Shown piece after piece: positions 10,835-23,547 of a stretch of 64,000 nucleotides of DNA (within the stretch, counting starts at the first letter, position 1; each line of letters opens with the position of its first letter). The DNA lies in assembly GCA_028753945.1 (NCBI GenBank), contig JAPNXP010000018.1:1302001-1366000 (forward strand), given 5' to 3'. Under the pieces are notes generated by a model. The model was not told where the DNA came from and made no database searches. It was given only the letters and a program-made list of their open reading frames with translations. The stretch is from Hexactinellida sp. DTS-2022. Taxonomy: Eukaryota > Porifera > Hexactinellida. A program made the translations under genes and the position numbers.

Positions 10835-13247
10835 CTCAGCAGTATTCGGTGAGGTACGCGGAGTAAAAACTTAGAGTTCGGAAATTCTTATCTTCTCCAA
10901 ATTCCATTGGAACCCTACCAGCATTTAATGGATGAATTAAATTATGTTTTATGAGCGTCCACTGTTTAGTGCTTCTACAATTACGCGACAACAGTGTTTC
11001 AACTTACGTATGAATGCATTTATGCTATGGTATTACATTCAGATTTAGTGCTTTGTTTATAACCAAAATTTTATCCATATTAGTGGCTTTCTAAGTTATT
11101 TAATAAAATACAAAAAACTGTATTTAAACTGTATTTATAGAGATTTATGCTATATGCATTGTCCATATAAATAACGGCGAGCATTAGTAAGTATATATAA
11201 TCAAGTCTGAGCTTTAATATCTTAAAATTCTATTTGAAGATATTTCTGAATTTTCGAAAATCTAACACGCAAGTAAGTTATTTATAATAAGAGTTTTCGG
11301 TCAACTACAACTTGGTCTCGCTTAATTTTAATATTAAAATATCTACCATATTTTTCATAGGCGCGGCTTGGCCCTACCAATAATTTGTTGAGAGGTGTTA
11401 TCTTCTATTAACCATAATGAAAATTGCCCCTACCAGCTGCAACCAACTACTAATGGGCCCTAGGCCCTACCAATCCCCATTCCGAGTATACGCATCTGTT
11501 CTTAGAATCTTCATTTTACTTAACACATATTTCTATAAGTATAATCAAGTTGACAATAGTAAATTCGTAATTTGCATACTTGTCAGGATTGGGTCAATCT
11601 CTTTTGAAAGGACTGAAGCCCTTGCCTACCCCCATTATTTCAAAAGGGATTAACTTATGCATGTTGTCCATGAATATATAATAATTTGTATCAAGAGCTT
11701 AAGCCTTTTATCACCAAATTATTTCCTCTTAAATACACAACAACAATAAATATTCGAATTATAAATATGTACACTAAATTCACAACCTGCTTATTTATCT
11801 AATCTCAACTATAAATGCTGTTCTATTTCAAATAGCTTATACTATACTATTGACCGTCTGAATAATAATACTACCCATGGTTTACCAAATCTATCTACAT
11901 CTATGTACAAGTTTTTAACTTAGTTTGTGTGGGGCTTTATAGACTGTATAAAAATAGGCCGTCTGTGTAAGGAAACTCTTTTTATTTCCTTTTACTAATA
12001 TAATATGGTATACTCCGCTTAATAGAGCCACCGGTCAATAGATTTATCCGCTTAATGGAGTCAAAATTTCCTAGGATTTATAGGACTGAATTACAGTTTA
12101 ATTCAAAATATTTTCGGTTAATAGATTTATCCGCTTAATGGGGTCAAAATATCCTGGAACAAAACCGACCTTATTAAACGGAGTCAATTGAATGTAGGAT
12201 ATATGATATGATATGATATATATCCCACAAACAAACTAACTAACAAAATAAAAACCTACACTTACTAGTTACTACAGCAAATTAATATAGTGTACACGTA
12301 GTCATTTATAATTTATATTCGTAAATGACAATTGGTTTGCGCCCTATAGAACACCCTCGGCTCATAGGTAGAAACCCCATGCAAGGCTGGAATCGGTTAA
12401 CCGGCTAACCGGTTGACCGTTGCTGACATCGGTTAACGGTTAGAGATTTTATTAACCCCCCGGCCTGTTGAATATCACAGAATTATTGGGAAATTGATTT
12501 ATAAATTATAATTTTTTTTAATTTTATCAGAATATGTTAGTCCTAAATCCATTTCTCATCACCACTTAATAAATTTTATTGGACAACATTGATTTAAATT
12601 TACCTAAAGTACGAAACGTATCAGTTAATATACTTATGCAGTTATACTTTATACACCTGAGTCTTATTCTGTAGTTTAATCAAATTTTATATAGGATTTA
12701 TTGCAGGGTTGGCAAATTTAACCCACCCCCGGGTTAAACCCGAATTAAACCCGGGTTAAACCCGGGCTGGGCAAAACACCTTTTTGTGGGTTAAACTGGG
12801 TTAAAGTGGGTTTTATTCTAATGTACTTGTAAATCAAGTTAATTTTAGCTATGTCAATTGTTTTGATTGAAAATCCTTATTCTGCAAGTATTATATTGAG
12901 ATTCCGTAATGATGTTTTTTGATAATACCTGAGGTACGAACAATGGGATTTCTTAAAAGTTACAACAATCTGAGGTGCTTCAAGTAAACAATTCCACAAC
13001 ATATGTTCGATGAGAATTTTCTCGAAAAAGTAAAACCATGTGTTTGGTGGTTATGCATTAAAAAAAAACATACAAAGATGTAGATCCAAAGTTGTGTGAC
13101 TTAGCCCTTCTTTTACTACGGCTACCAGTAAGTTCTGCTACTATTGAGCGGATATTTTCTAATTTTAGTTTAGTCCAGAACAAACTTCGAAATAAATTAG
13201 CTTAGAGAAAACAGCAAAATTGGTAACCTGTTATCGGAAATTGAGAG

Positions 13248-13984
13248 TAGGGGTCTCAATCCCGGAGCCTTTTTCCAATCCCGGGATCCCGGGATCCCGG
13301 GATTGATCAAATAATTTATTGACACTTGACCAATCATGCAAATATGTTGAATTAATGTAATTGTGTATTGATTGATGACTCCATTACATAATAAATAGAG
13401 CATAAGATCGTAGTATAGTAATAATAATATTTTAATTAAGATTTTTCTGATTATTCCTGATAGGAATTTAAATCTATATTTATATGAAATGGTTCAAGAT
13501 TGTTGTTAATAAACAAAGCATCATGTTATCAAAAATTCACCTAATGACAAAGCCACACGTAATTGAACAAGTAACGAATAATTGATTACCGAGAAATGTA
13601 AGCGATAAAAATGAATTAAAGAATATAATTACAGTCAGGTTCTTTTATTATGAACATTCAAGGGACCAAAAATTGTGTTCATAATAGAGAGACTTCTTAA
13701 TAAGCGAACTCAACTTAATACAACACTATGTAAGTTGTTAAATTGGGACTGTAGGGTTGTTCATAATAATAAATCTTCATATTATCAGACGAAATCTTGT
13801 TCATAATAAGCAGACCTGACTGTATATGTCATTCGAGAAGATAATATTCACATCAAGCTTCACTATCATTGCTATACTCATAATATATCTGGATCCCGGG
13901 ATTGGAAAGTCTAATCTCGGGATTGAATCCCGGGCTAAAATGGACCGGGATCCCGGGATTCGGGATCCCGGATTGAGAGGTTCA
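13248..13984. mobile_element. Inserted element with CCCGGGATC subterminal repeats
   Basis: The ends read TAGGGGTCTCAATCCCGG and CCGGATTGAGAGGTTCA (imperfect inverted repeats), followed inward by tandem CCCGGGAT repeats on both sides. It splits the hAT remnant just after the transposase tail. It carries a TA-flanked MITE at 13630-13824 and no coding sequence. I did not find a clean target duplication, so the exact ends are approximate. Confidence 0.55.
13630..13824. mobile_element. TA-flanked MITE, CAGTCAGGT family
   Basis: The left end TACAGTCAGGTTC and right end AGACCTGACTGTA are inverted repeats with TA at the outer edges. Inside, the motif TTCATAATAA repeats in both orientations. It is inserted in the element at 13248-13984, making it the innermost layer of a four-level nest. 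Confidence 0.75.
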
Positions 13985-14848
13985 GTGGAGTTTGACTGGT
14001 CATTTGCTCTACATTTGTTTCAGATTTTCATTAGTGTATTAGATTTTGATATGCACCTCTTACAATAAACACGCTTATATAATTAATTATATCGTTGAAT
14101 TTGAAAACAAGGACTATAACTGGGAAAATCCGTTTCTGGAGAATAAAACCCGCTTTAACCCGGGTTAAACTAATTAAACCCGGCTTTACTCGGGTTTAAC
14201 CCACTGGGCTGGGCAAAACCTATTTAACCCGGGTTAAATTCCAACCCTGATTTATTGTATTGAGTAGGATGGACGGTTAACCGGTTAACCGTGGCGAGAA
14301 ATCGAATTGTAACCGTAGCCTCAGATCGGTTAACCAACCCCACCCTTGCCCCATGGTATAAGACACCTAAATACCATGCATCTCATTTAAATCCCCTAGA
14401 ATTTATAATATTAAACCAGTGTTTTATGACTTTAATTGGCAGTTTTTACCCTGATTGCCATTTAATGATGCTATATAAACTGTCTGGAACAATCAAATGA
14501 TTTATGGCATGAACTTTGGCCCTTCCATAAGAGTTCTAATTATTTGTATTAATTCCTACTTACTAATTTATGTTATATATACAACAGCCCACATGATACT
14601 TAATATCATGTTATTCAATAATATTGTATTTGATAACTTGTTATCAATTGGTTTTGTACAAATATGTTAGTCTATCTCTACAAAAAAAACATTTCCATAT
14701 ATACAATCTGGGTATCAATACAAAACAATCGAGTTCTAATAACATAGACAAGTATAAAATTACATGTATATATTCGACAACAACAAATGGACATTTGAAC
14801 CAAAACTACAGGTGCACTTTGGGATCAAATAAACAAACTAATTGTCTC

Positions 14849-15787
14849 AAGCCCACCATACACGTGCAACTGTTGCACGCCACAAAGTTGTATGCAACAA
14901 GGTAGCATACACGGTGCAACAATGTTGCATGAAAATTACTTTATTACACATGGTAAAAATATTATTTTAAATCAGTACTATACTTATAATCCCAATGGAT
15001 TTGTTATTTTCCAATTAAATATTGTGGATAAAACACACGTTGTCGTTTCCGCATTCCAAATTATTATACTTCAAATTGAGAATCTCATGGGTTAAGGATT
15101 GGATCAAAATCGAGAGACGCAAAGTGCATTTCATCTATTGATGAAATAAATTTCTTTAGTTGACACATCCACTTATAGAAATTTCGTAAGGATGGATCGT
15201 CTGTCCAGTGAAAAGGTATAGCTATTTGGTATTCTTATTTAGAACCGGATATTTATATATACATCCAAACCTCCCATATTTGGGCACTATCGTCCGGAGG
15301 CTGCCCATAACTAGAATTTACCCGGATCTTAGAGATACAATGGCTAGTACATGTGCATCCCAAAGTGTATAATCCATATTTTCTAGATTCATTCAAAAAT
15401 ATGTTAAAAACGGTTGTTAATTTAAGATGTGTAGTATTTCTAGGAAAATAATATGCAGCAATACGTTCAGTGTTTTTTAAACCGTGCTCAAAGTTCTAAT
15501 ATATACATTTGTGTTCGCATCATAGGTGGCTTGATTAAGGGTACTGAGAAAGTAAGCAGTAAATTAAATAGGTACACTAGAAAGTCATGAACATGTGAAT
15601 TTTTTAGTTGTTTGTTTTGTGAAGGTGAAGAATACAAACGAAAATAATCTTAAAAACATGTACTGAATTTCCATATTTTCGTGCATTAATGTTGCAAGAA
15701 AATTGAACAAGAAAATTCATGCAAAAATATTGCGTGCAACAATCAACATACACCGTGCAACTTTGTTGCATCGTGTATAGTGGGCTT
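14849..15787. mobile_element. TIR element rich in TGTTGCA motifs
   Basis: The left end AAGCCCACCATACACGTGCA is mirrored by the right end TGCATCGTGTATAGTGGGCTT. Subterminal sequence on both sides has many GCAACA/TGTTGC motifs. There is no coding sequence. The superfamily is unclear because no target duplication is evident. A similar TGTTGCA-rich patch occurs near 39715-39870. Confidence 0.65.
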
Positions 15788-16648
15788 AAAGCTAACCGAT
15801 TCCCTTTAACATTGGACGTCCTTATTTATTTAGTGGTAACTTTGACTATTACGTATTGTTCTTGTATTTATGTTGACTTAGCCTTGAAATATGGGAAAAT
15901 TACAAAACATAGCTATAAGGTAGGAATCACGCCTGTACTTTGGTGCTATACAGCGAAGTATGCTTTTAGCAACCAAATTGGCTACTCACTTCCAATTTGA
16001 AGATTCACGTGTATGGCTTTTAATTCACAGATTTTATGGCAAAATGTTGGCAAATCACCATTAATTTGCAAATATGCTGTTATTTGCAAAAAATGCCATT
16101 AACAACACTTGTTTTACATCAATTGAATCCTTATTAAAAAACTGTGAAAAAACTGTGCTACTAACAGAAGTTCTACCAGTTACAATAAAGATTATTTATA
16201 CAAGAACCAACCTCCATTTTATTGTTTTCATTAAGAGTAAAAAACCAGTTGTAGAGTTTTAGAATCGGATTTATACCCTTGCTGTGAGCGTGGGACTTCA
16301 AACTGATTACCAGTTACAATACAGTATACACTAGTTAATACGGACACCAGGGGACCGTATAAATTTGTTATTAAAACACATAAATTAGTTTTAACTAGAG
16401 TCCTTGCATAAACTTGTCTAGGCTAGGCCGACAGGGTAACTAAACTCCTTAATTATTGACCGTTATTGGCCTTAACCATGTTCACTATTAAGCTATTGTT
16501 TGATACACAACTATCAATCGCTCCGGAAATTATTATTCTATTACCTAATAAAGATCTCATAAGATTCCTATTTTGTACCTAATTAGCTACCAGAGTTTAA
16601 CTATGTTATTTATAATCGATACATTATTTAGGATTCTGAGCATGTATA

Positions 16649-17659
16649 ATGGGAGATAGTATGTTGAGAACAAATCGGTGTTTGGCTAAGCTCAAATTCT
16701 TCCTAACTGAGATCCAGCATTGCAGCGACGAGTCTATGTACACCCGGGTTAACGAGCTTATTCTGCTGCTGGTCAGCTCTGAAATATCTCCCGAGATATT
16801 CTACACACGCATACAAACGCTAACTGACTCGTCACTTGAAAATTTCCATCTGGACATCGTCAAGTTGGGTCTGCCGCTCCTGCAGAACGAGTTGCTGCTC
16901 ATAATGCCCCAGGCTGTCAATGGACAGTCTCCTCATCACCCGAACCACTCCCCCTCCAGCGAATACATCCCCGTGACGAATGGAGAGGTCAACAATCTCA
17001 ACATAACACCTAAATACGAGCTGTTCGATCCAGCCAACCCCCCAGCCCCTCTCAAGCGCAGCGGCAGCCACTCAGCAGGCCTGGAGTCCGGAGAGACCGT
17101 CCTGGTCAGCACCGCCTCGATGCACAAGATGATGCGGCTGTTCGAGTCCCTGGTCCCGCTGGTGGAGGAGCTGCACGACTTCGCGACCGAGGTGCTGGCC
17201 AGCGGCGCCAACAAGGAGTCCAGCGAGTCCGAGTCCAACGACTCGTCCTTCGGACAGGACCAGACCATGAGCGAGGTTGGCACGCCCCAGAAGGAGGGCG
17301 CGGAGCCCTGCAGGAACTGCAACCGGCCGTCCTCCTTCGGGTGCGTGTGTCAGCAGGTCAGCTACTGCAGTGCCTTCTGCAAGGACAGAGACAGAGAGGC
17401 CCACCAGAGAGAGTACTTCTGCACGCCCCCCTACCAGCAGACCGTGCTGCTGCAGCCGCTGGTCGTGGAAAGGGGCACACATCAGCCCAGCATGATCACG
17501 CCCCCCAACGGGGAATCCACGCCTATGGCAACCAACAACATATCTCCCAACTCTATGCAGAGCTCAAACACGTCCATATTTTTCCAGGCAATAGAAGTGC
17601 CAATAGTTAGTTCTGCACCCTCCACACCTATTTGTTCAATCACGCAGCCTCGGAAGTAA
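16649..17659 (+). CDS. MTG/ETO (RUNX1T1, Nervy) family transcriptional corepressor
   Basis: A single-exon frame of 336 residues. The N-terminus (residues 8-90: RCLAKLKFFLTEIQ, ISPEIFYTRIQTLT, LGLPLLQNELL) matches the TAFH/NHR1 domain of MTG8/ETO proteins. A MYND zinc finger lies at 221-258, with CRNC, GCVC, YC, FC, H and a final C in family spacing. Such proteins bridge DNA-binding factors to histone-deacetylase corepressors in the nucleus. A short hydrophobic helical stretch at about 158-186 may represent NHR2. At 336 residues it is shorter than vertebrate members (about 570-600). The linker is acidic and serine-rich. One exon throughout, which is unusual for this family. Confidence 0.85.
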   Translation: MGDSMLRTNRCLAKLKFFLTEIQHCSDESMYTRVNELILLLVSSEISPEIFYTRIQTLTDSSLENFHLDIVKLGLPLLQNELLLIMPQAVNGQSPHHPNHSPSSEYIPVTNGEVNNLNITPKYELFDPANPPAPLKRSGSHSAGLESGETVLVSTASMHKMMRLFESLVPLVEELHDFATEVLASGANKESSESESNDSSFGQDQTMSEVGTPQKEGAEPCRNCNRPSSFGCVCQQVSYCSAFCKDRDREAHQREYFCTPPYQQTVLLQPLVVERGTHQPSMITPPNGESTPMATNNISPNSMQSSNTSIFFQAIEVPIVSSAPSTPICSITQPRK

Positions 17660-20600
17660 AACTTAGCTAGTTGCTCTACACACACACGTGACAATAATGA
17701 ATAGCTTTGCTACTATTGATTGACTTAAGCAATCCCTCTTGTATCGTTTCTTTCTTATTATTATAATGATTATAAATTCTGTACTGTGCAATTAGTCTCT
17801 GTAATACGTAGCTTGTGCGTGCAATACATAGATAGCGAATAAATAATTATTAAAATTATAATCACGATTCCATCAGTTTATTAATTATTAAACATAAGAG
17901 TAGTATTCAAACTGCAAGTATTGGGTATTGCAAATTAGTCAATTAGAGGATATGAGCTATGAGGAATCCAGAGGCTCATAAATCTCGCTACTTATTTAAT
18001 TGAAAGGAGAGGATACTTAAGCAATACGAGTCCGTCCGTGAAACAATGTTGCAGAAATTGGTCCCTCCTATTAAATTTGTTCAGGGGAACCAATTTCTGC
18101 TATTTCTGCAAATTTGAATTTTATTGCAGATATTTTCCCCTTTTTGTAGAAATTGGTCCCCCACCATTTAGACTGCAGATACTTATACAAGGAATTATCC
18201 AGGAGCGCGAGACGCTCCTTTTGGAGTATGATTTTTGGAAAATTGGAATTTAGGAGCGCGAGAATTTGGAATCCTCTCCTATACGGTAACAATAATTTGT
18301 GATTTAGGCGTATGAAATTGCATCAGACCAGGATTAGGAGCGTATTTACAAATGGCTGTATAATACACTGTACTTATATCACATTATTAGCAATCAGTTA
18401 CAATTTAAATTAAGTATCTCTAAATTAATTATCTCCTGACGATTTAAGGGTATCTTGTATTGATATTCGGGCGTTCATGGTGAATCTCAGAATTGCATAA
18501 TTTACTACTAGGAATACTCTAGATGAGATAGAGATTGACTTCTATGATTTTTTTTTTCTTAATTTTCAATCAAGATGGTGTTTTTTAACATAATAAGACG
18601 TCGACTTCCTTATATGGGCATGACATTTTTTCAAAATTGTTGAATCTTTTTGAATTTTTGAACATATTATTATGAGACTATTTCCTCTCAGTAATAATTG
18701 TTATTTTATTTATTTTTGCAGAAGAAACGATGCTAAAGGGCATTTTTTCAAAATAATCATAAAACGCAGTCGTGCACTAAACTATCGTTATAAAATGTTA
18801 GAAGAAAAAATTTTCAATTAAAGTTCAAGGGTCTGAGGATGTATCATGTGTTACCCCAGAGAAATTTTTTGACTTTCTGATAATTATTTTTGGTTTTATA
18901 ACCATTCTAAGGCTGCGGCCCACGAATTTTTCCGAATTTCAACATCAAAAGAGGTGATAAAATTCTGCACTGCCATATATTGTTCCCAAAATTAAAAAAT
19001 TCGGAATCTACAGGTGAAAATATATAGGTTCACGTCAAAAAGTTCAGGAATATGTCAAAAATTAGGAAATTAGGGGCATAAAAGAAGATGAAGGCTATGC
19101 CAGTACCCGGTGATCATATATTACTGTGGGAAATTGAACTGCAGTATTATTCTGTTATTCTTCATAAAAATGCGTCAGCTTCTTATCTATACGTAGCATT
19201 TGGTTTCAACACTTTTACATTAATATATCATGAGTTATGACCAATTTATGACTATGGTTTTGTCTGTTTTGTCATATTTTCACACCTAAAGGCCCTCAAA
19301 TATGCAATAATGTATTATATAAAACCCCAATTTGGTAATACAAAGATGGAAATAGCATTTGCGCACAAAATGAGACGTTACACGACACGATCCAATCACT
19401 ATTCGTTAGGTTATGGACTTTTGGGCCACAGCAGGGGGCAAAAAATCACACATTTCACACCTGTTGATATTTCAGAAACCCTTTGAGATATAATGATTAT
19501 AGCCATCAGAAAATACTGTAAATACCTGACTTTCTATACGTTTATAATACATTTTCGGACTCTAGGTGTCATACTTTTTAACATGACCATATATGGTAAT
19601 TTGATGTGCCCAATTTTGATGACGAAGCAAATTTTGTAACTCTTGATCTCTGGACAGCAGAGACTAGCTCTAAAATTCTAATCACATCATGATACTATTT
19701 CTTACTCATTGGATAAACTTTTGGGATTATATTATGAATCGAATCATGTGTTCTGATTTCAAATGCCCAAATATGGTGGTGTCAAAGTGTCAATTTGTTA
19801 AAAAAGCTGACAAAAATCCAACTTCTGATCCAAATGAGATAGAGCTTAGCTCTAAATTGATAAAAATAGTCTAATTCAATTTCAAATGACATTATCTATT
19901 TTATGCAGTTTAGGAACTCCTTTTCTTCGCACTTTCATATTCTGGACTCAGCCACTTCGACACAAATTAATTAAATGCTAATTATGAAGGTGTAAAAAAG
20001 ACCATTTGGGCATATGGATGTAAAAAAGAGAATTTTTATTCTAGAAAGTCAAACTTTTTTTAAAAATGTTCAGGATAAGTAGGCGCATGTTTTAAAAGAC
20101 CTGAGTTTAGCCATTATAATACAAAAAAATTGAATTAGTATACTTTTAATGAAAAAAAGTGGGTTTTTTTTACCAATTTCACAAAAATGACAATAACATA
20201 GAGTAGATTAAAGAAAAAGCATATTTCGAGATCTTTTAAAACATTGAGTAAAGACTCAGGTATAATTTATAATTGACATGTTTCGCGCTAAAAACTAACA
20301 TAAAAAATTTTTTTAATTTCTTGGCTAGTATGGATTAGGCCTATATTGACATTGTCTAGTTCATAACTAGGGATATATATATAGTAGAACTCTAATATTC
20401 TCAGGGATATCTTAGAATATTTAGTACTATCCAAAAACGCAATAAAAACATTAGGTCGTCGGGTGTCAAAATATCAGTACAGGATACCCTTAAATAGCTG
20501 GTTAGTTAGTATTATGAAATATTTGTAGGCTTTCTTCTTTTCCTCTGGACTCAAGCAAAAATACAAAAATGTTTTGTGTTTGTATTTTTTTTTTCAACTA

Positions 20601-21126
20601 CTTTTGTATAATTTCGAACTCTGTTGCTTCCATTAATTCAGTTGTAAATATGAAAAGACGATGCATAAATAGCCAAGTAAAGCCGGTAAGTCCTCTGTAC
20701 GCCCGGTCAAGTTACTGTGCTTTAGTCAATTGAATCACAAATAAAAGCAGTCAATAAACACTATTTTACTTAAAATAATAACGAAATTAATATGCAAGTC
20801 ATAGCCAAGAGGTGTTGAGATGTTGTTTCATTTCTAGATGACTGCTGTCTAAATGGTGGGGGGACCAATTTCTGCAAAGGAGAAAATATCTGCAAGAAGA
20901 TTTAAATTTGCAGAAATTGGTTCCGTCGGAGTCTCGGACCAATTTCTCCACAACAAAAACAATAAATTTTGATTTGATATCCATCAGTATAGTGCACATA
21001 GCTAAGTTATTATAACAATTGTCACTAAAAGTAACTTTTTGATCAGAACAAGCCCACAATTTAACCATTGAACAATAGACCGATAACTATTCTATAGCTA
21101 GCCTCTATCTGATAACAGCTGGAGAT
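17660..21126. other. Intergenic DNA dominated by a 2.9-kb inverted-repeat element
   Basis: Gene-free spacer. Apart from the element with ends at 18045 and 20955, I find only AT-rich sequence, homopolymer runs and a small inverted motif with AGGAGCGCGAG at 18200-18275. No conserved coding sequence on either strand. Confidence 0.55.
18045..20955. mobile_element. Large TIR element with paired GCAGAAATTGGTCC arms
   Basis: The arm at 18045-18180 is repeated in inverted orientation at 20828-20955 with high similarity. Shared blocks include GCAGAAATTGGTCC, GCAGATATTTTC and GGTCCCCCACCATTTAGAC. Each arm itself contains the GAAATTGGTCC motif two or three times in alternating orientation. The 2.6-kb interior shows no recognisable transposase. 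It looks like a large non-autonomous DNA transposon; superfamily unknown. Confidence 0.65.
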
Positions 21127-23159
21127 ATGAGTCACGCGCAGGTGGAGAGCATGATAAAGAACATAATCCGAGAGATTCTGTCGGAGTGCGAGAGGCTCGG
21201 CGAGTCTCGGTCTGAAACGCTGACAGCTTTCATGGTTAAAGCCGTGGTGCTGGACCCTGAGAACCAGTTCAACGTGAACCGGCCTCTCACGCGCTCGGAC
21301 GTGCAGCGATTGATTCAGACCTGCGTGACGCGGCTCACGGAGCGCGATTCCGCGCGGCTGGAGACCATTCAGCTGCAGGTCTACTTCGACATGAACTACA
21401 CGCCCCGGGAGAACTTCCTGTCTGAGCACCACCGCCTGCAGCACCAGAAGCTGCAGAACCTCCACAGAGACATAATGGACACGCGCGCCCGCTCCAGGGA
21501 GGAGCTGGACTCGCTCTACCGCAAGATAGTCATGTTCATGCTGCTGAGGTCTGGCGCAGGGATGGGGTCGCCAAATGACGTCATGGCTCTGAAGGAGTCG
21601 ACCGCTGCGCTGCAGAGCGTGTTCCCGCAGGCGGAGCTGGGCCCCTTCATGAGTCTCTCGCGCCAGGACAAGGAGCAGCAGCTGCGCGAGCTCTACCAGA
21701 TCGTGCCCGGCATCCGCCTCTTCAACAGAGACGCTAAGAAGGGCGGGGAGGGGATAGAGGATCTCTACGCCACATTCCAGCAGCTGTGTCCCGCTGCTAA
21801 ACAGGAGCTGCTGGAGAGTCTGGAGCAGGTGTGTCCCCTCTCGCACCAGCTAACGGCCTGCGCGGAGCTGCTCATTGCAGACAACGGACAGCACTTCGGT
21901 CGGGAGGAGTACCCGCTCATCCGAGACTCTCTCATCGACACGCGCCAGTACGAGGCGTTCCTGCAGGTCATACTGGCGGACCTGGACACCGCCAGTACGA
22001 ACGTGGAGCTAGCGCACGCGCGGTTTGAGAGCGGAATAGCCGCCCTGAGAGAGGCGGTGCACTCGAAGGCAGCCGTCCCCACCGAGATAGTGTACCCGCT
22101 GTTCATGGCTGTCTCCGGCGAGTGGATCAAATTCCAGGACGAGCTCGTGTTGCTAAGCGTCCTCTCGAACGTGCACTCGAGCATGAAGCAGTTCTGCAAG
22201 GTGCCGGCTGCGCTGGTCTGCAGGGACTCCTTACAGCAGCTGCTCGCTTCCGCGAATGTTCGCACAGACGAGCAGCGACGCGCCGAGGAAGTCTCCGCTG
22301 TGAACACCTCTCTCTACCCGAACATAGACTTTATATTCCCTGAGAACCTCAAGAACTTCGAGCAGGTGCCTCTGGAGTTTTCTGGATTTTGCGCTTACAG
22401 TCTGGCTTATTACGACGGTATACTGATTCCAGGGATACCAAAAGTTGGTCTGCTGAAGTACAAGAACAAGATATACTCGTTCTCGAGTAGCGAGAGCGCG
22501 GTTGCTTTCGCTCAGTCGCCTGACCACTATATCGAGACTATCATAGACTCTTCTAGAAAGTCTACCGAGCTGATTAATCTGCTGAACCTCCAGAGCTACT
22601 TCTCCACTGCAAAGCCCGGGGAGCACCCTGGGAAGCTCGTGGCGCCTCCCCTCAGCAAGTCGGAGCAGGGCACACAGACGGACACGCACATACTGCAGCC
22701 CAGCATCGACAAGTGCGTTGCATTCATTCATTCATTCATTCATGTATTAGTGTGTTATTGTGTTAACACTAATTCCTATACATTAATTAATGTATTAATA
22801 GGAGTTAGTATATTAACACTAATTCCTATACATTAATGAATGTATTAGTGTGTTAGTGATAACTTAATTAAGATTGATTCCTCAGGTCTTATGAGTGGAA
22901 TGAATGGGAGCTGAGAAGAAAGGTGATTCGCCTCGCGAATCTTCGCACTAAGATTACCCACTCTACGCAGACTGAATTGAGTAACTTTCGCCGCGAGAAC
23001 GACACTCAGGTGTACCTGCCCAAAGAAACCTGGACACAGAGCACCCGCGAAAAGATAACAGCTGTGCCGAAACCTAACACCTTTATATCCGGTCTGAGAG
23101 GAAAGGACTCTGCTCACGCCGTGGTTGATTTCTCCGTTCCGCGGGAGACTCAGAACTAA
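21127..23159 (+). CDS. CFAP206: Cilia- and flagella-associated protein 206
   Basis: Two exons, 21127-22712 and 22886-23159, joined in phase (AA|G) give 619 residues, close to human CFAP206 (622). CFAP206 is an axonemal protein at the radial spoke 2 base, needed for ciliary beating. Near-identical blocks include SETLTAFMVKAVVLDPENQFN, QVYFDMNYT, ESLYRKI-like DSLYRKI, TAALQSVFPQAELG, GIRLFNRD, FSGFCAYSLAYYDGILIPG and, in exon 2, SYEWNEWELRRKVIRLANLR. The 173-bp intron is GTGCGT-AG and contains ATTC repeats and an inverted CACTAATTCCTATACATTAA motif. Its presence supports a motile-ciliated animal. Confidence 0.95.
22722..22858. repeat. ATTC microsatellite and inverted short repeats in the CFAP206 intron
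   Basis: Five tandem ATTC units are followed by repeated and inverted copies of CACTAATTCCTATACATTAA and GTATTAGTGTGTTA. They fill most of the small intron and could form hairpins. Confidence 0.6.
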
Positions 23160-23547
23160 TTACCCGGTCTCTTACAGGTGCATATACACGCATATTAAAT
23201 ATATTCATTAACACTTCTAGATCTCTTCTCTCTTCTCAAGAAGTTATGTTAATAATGTAATCAGTATCCTTATTGATTAGAGGGGCCAAATATATTTCCT
23301 TTCTGTTAATGCATATGAGCTTACGATTCAAGTAGATTCTCGTTAATATGAACAGGGGACAGTAAATTTATCCAGAATTGATATTTCCCGGAATCACATT
23401 GACATGCATTTGTATAAGCTAGGCGAATTAAGCACTGTACATACTCCTTAACCGAACATTGTCCCTTCCATGTACTTAGAGCCTACGCTCTATGTAGTAT
23501 TACTATTTGACTCTTTCTATCACACAGCTAGCTATCTCTTATACATA

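Larger units (their letters stand above)
12714..14249 (+). mobile_element. hAT transposon remnant with transposase C-terminus
   Basis: The element starts CAGGGTTGGCAAATTTAACCC and ends GGGTTAAATTCCAACCCTG. It has a perfect 8-bp target duplication ATTTATTG at 12706-12713 and 14250-14257. Near both ends lie tandem and inverted AACCCGGGTTAAA motifs. At about 13080-13245 a frame reads LPVSSATIERIFSNF followed by QNKLRNKL, the conserved C-terminal dimerisation region of hAT transposases. The rest of the transposase is missing, so it is an internally deleted, non-functional copy. A further element is inserted right after the transposase remnant. Confidence 0.85.
12382..14348. mobile_element. Outer hAT-like element hosting nested insertions
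   Basis: The left end is CAAGGCTGGAATCGGTTAACC and the right end CGGTTAACCAACCCCACCCTTG, inverted repeats of each other with mismatches. A 7-bp direct repeat CCCCATG flanks it (12375-12381 and 14349-14355), one base short of the hAT norm. Most of its present length is a younger hAT inserted at 12714. Without insertions it would be about 430 bp. Confidence 0.55.
9206..16648. other. Transposon-rich, gene-free region
   Basis: Over 7 kb without a recognisable host gene. It holds a stack of nested hAT-like elements (about 12.4-14.35 kb), a hAT MITE at 10662, a TA-flanked MITE at 10230, another terminal-inverted-repeat element at 14849-15787 and related fragments. At about 9505-9712 there is a possible small element with weak GGTTATC-type ends. 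At 12010-12186 a roughly 45-bp unit containing ATTTATCCGCTTAATGG is repeated. The rest is AT-rich and shows nothing further. Confidence 0.6.

Noticed and set aside
16320-16372. MITE end near TACAGTATACACTAGTTAATACGG
   Set aside because: Only one possible terminus was seen and no matching inverted partner, so no element was called.
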